In this document: piece after piece, positions 63,919-64,000 of the stretch
Layout: each line of letters opens with the position of its first letter
How positions within the stretch are numbered: position 1 is the first letter of the stretch
NCBI GenBank assembly: GCA_024234975.1
Contig: JACKNH010000016.1
Span: 20,678 to 84,677 of the forward strand
DNA length: 64,000 nucleotides
Reading direction: 5' to 3'
Source: Gammaproteobacteria bacterium
Lineage (GTDB): Bacteria; Pseudomonadota; Gammaproteobacteria; Ga0077536
The notes under the pieces: model-generated
What the model was told of the DNA's origin: nothing
Seen by the model: only the letters and a program-made list of their open reading frames with translations
Databases searched by the model: none
Program-made: the position numbers and the translations under genes

Positions 63919-64000
63919 TCACTCCCCGGGCATCTTCGCCAGGTAAGCGGCGATACGTCGCAGCTGTTCGTCGCTGACCTCGGCCCTACTCAACGGGAAC
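63919..64000 (-). CDS. C-terminal end of a cytochrome c-type protein (partial)
   Basis: The minus-strand frame from the right edge encodes FPLSRAEVSDEQLRRIAAYLAKMPGE and a TGA at 63919-63921. This is the terminal helix of a class I cytochrome c (the DEQLRRIAAYLAKM pattern). Its heme-binding motif lies beyond the window. Confidence 0.6.
   Translation of the reverse strand, partial: FPLSRAEVSDEQLRRIAAYLAKMPGE

Overview
The window reads as chromosomal DNA of a moderately GC-rich, aerobic, chemo-organotrophic gammaproteobacterium. The support is an RppH/GltA/Mdh/SucAB set of proteobacterial type, a class III (PhaE+PhaC) polyhydroxyalkanoate synthase, GTP-dependent PEP carboxykinase, the NAGGN osmolyte genes and several periplasmic redox enzymes. 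A Chromatiales/Woeseiales-like or related marine lineage is a guess; there is no rRNA in the window to settle it. No tRNA, rRNA, CRISPR array or intact insertion sequence was seen.

1-9.4 kb is central metabolism: rppH, mdh and gltA on the minus strand, divergent from sucA-sucB-lpd on the plus strand. 9.7-18.3 kb is carbon storage and acetate metabolism: thiolase, the regulator phaR, pckG, a phasin with a striking tandem-repeat operator candidate over its promoter, and an acs-phaE-phaC operon. 18.5-22 kb holds a CysQ-like phosphatase, a GMC oxidoreductase and a YhhQ queuosine-precursor transporter.

22-29.6 kb is periplasmic electron transfer: a flavocytochrome c sulfide dehydrogenase-like pair, a cytochrome b561-type protein with two small unknown partners, and a PaoABC-like molybdenum hydroxylase exported by the Tat route. 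29.6-37.7 kb is a mixed block: peroxiredoxin, extradiol dioxygenase, aminotransferase, DsbA-like protein, Nramp-like and APC transporters, RidA, an exported methyltransferase-like protein and a SnoaL-fold protein. 37.7-39.6 kb has a SoxC-like sulfite dehydrogenase that reads straight into its cytochrome partner, apparently through a one-base shift in a G run.

39.6-44.1 kb is accessory DNA. It includes a PqqD-HPr-kinase fusion followed by a 72-residue Tat-signal peptide gene, which is the best candidate here for an undescribed peptide-modification system. 44.3-50.3 kb is a PQQ-dehydrogenase neighbourhood with SnoaL-fold proteins, a cupin, a monooxygenase-fold protein and a second exported methyltransferase. 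50.5-59.8 kb has a MscS channel and the N-acetylglutaminylglutamine amide (NAGGN) osmoprotectant operon with two M42 peptidase paralogues and an OPT transporter. 59.8-64 kb has a decayed CopA-type copper ATPase, a lipoprotein, a TauE/SafE transporter and the end of a cytochrome c gene.

Two copies of a roughly 105-bp hairpin element (25.3 kb and 44.2 kb, opposite orientations) share a conserved core but have different outer arms, each of which is self-complementary. This is the most unusual non-coding structure in the window.
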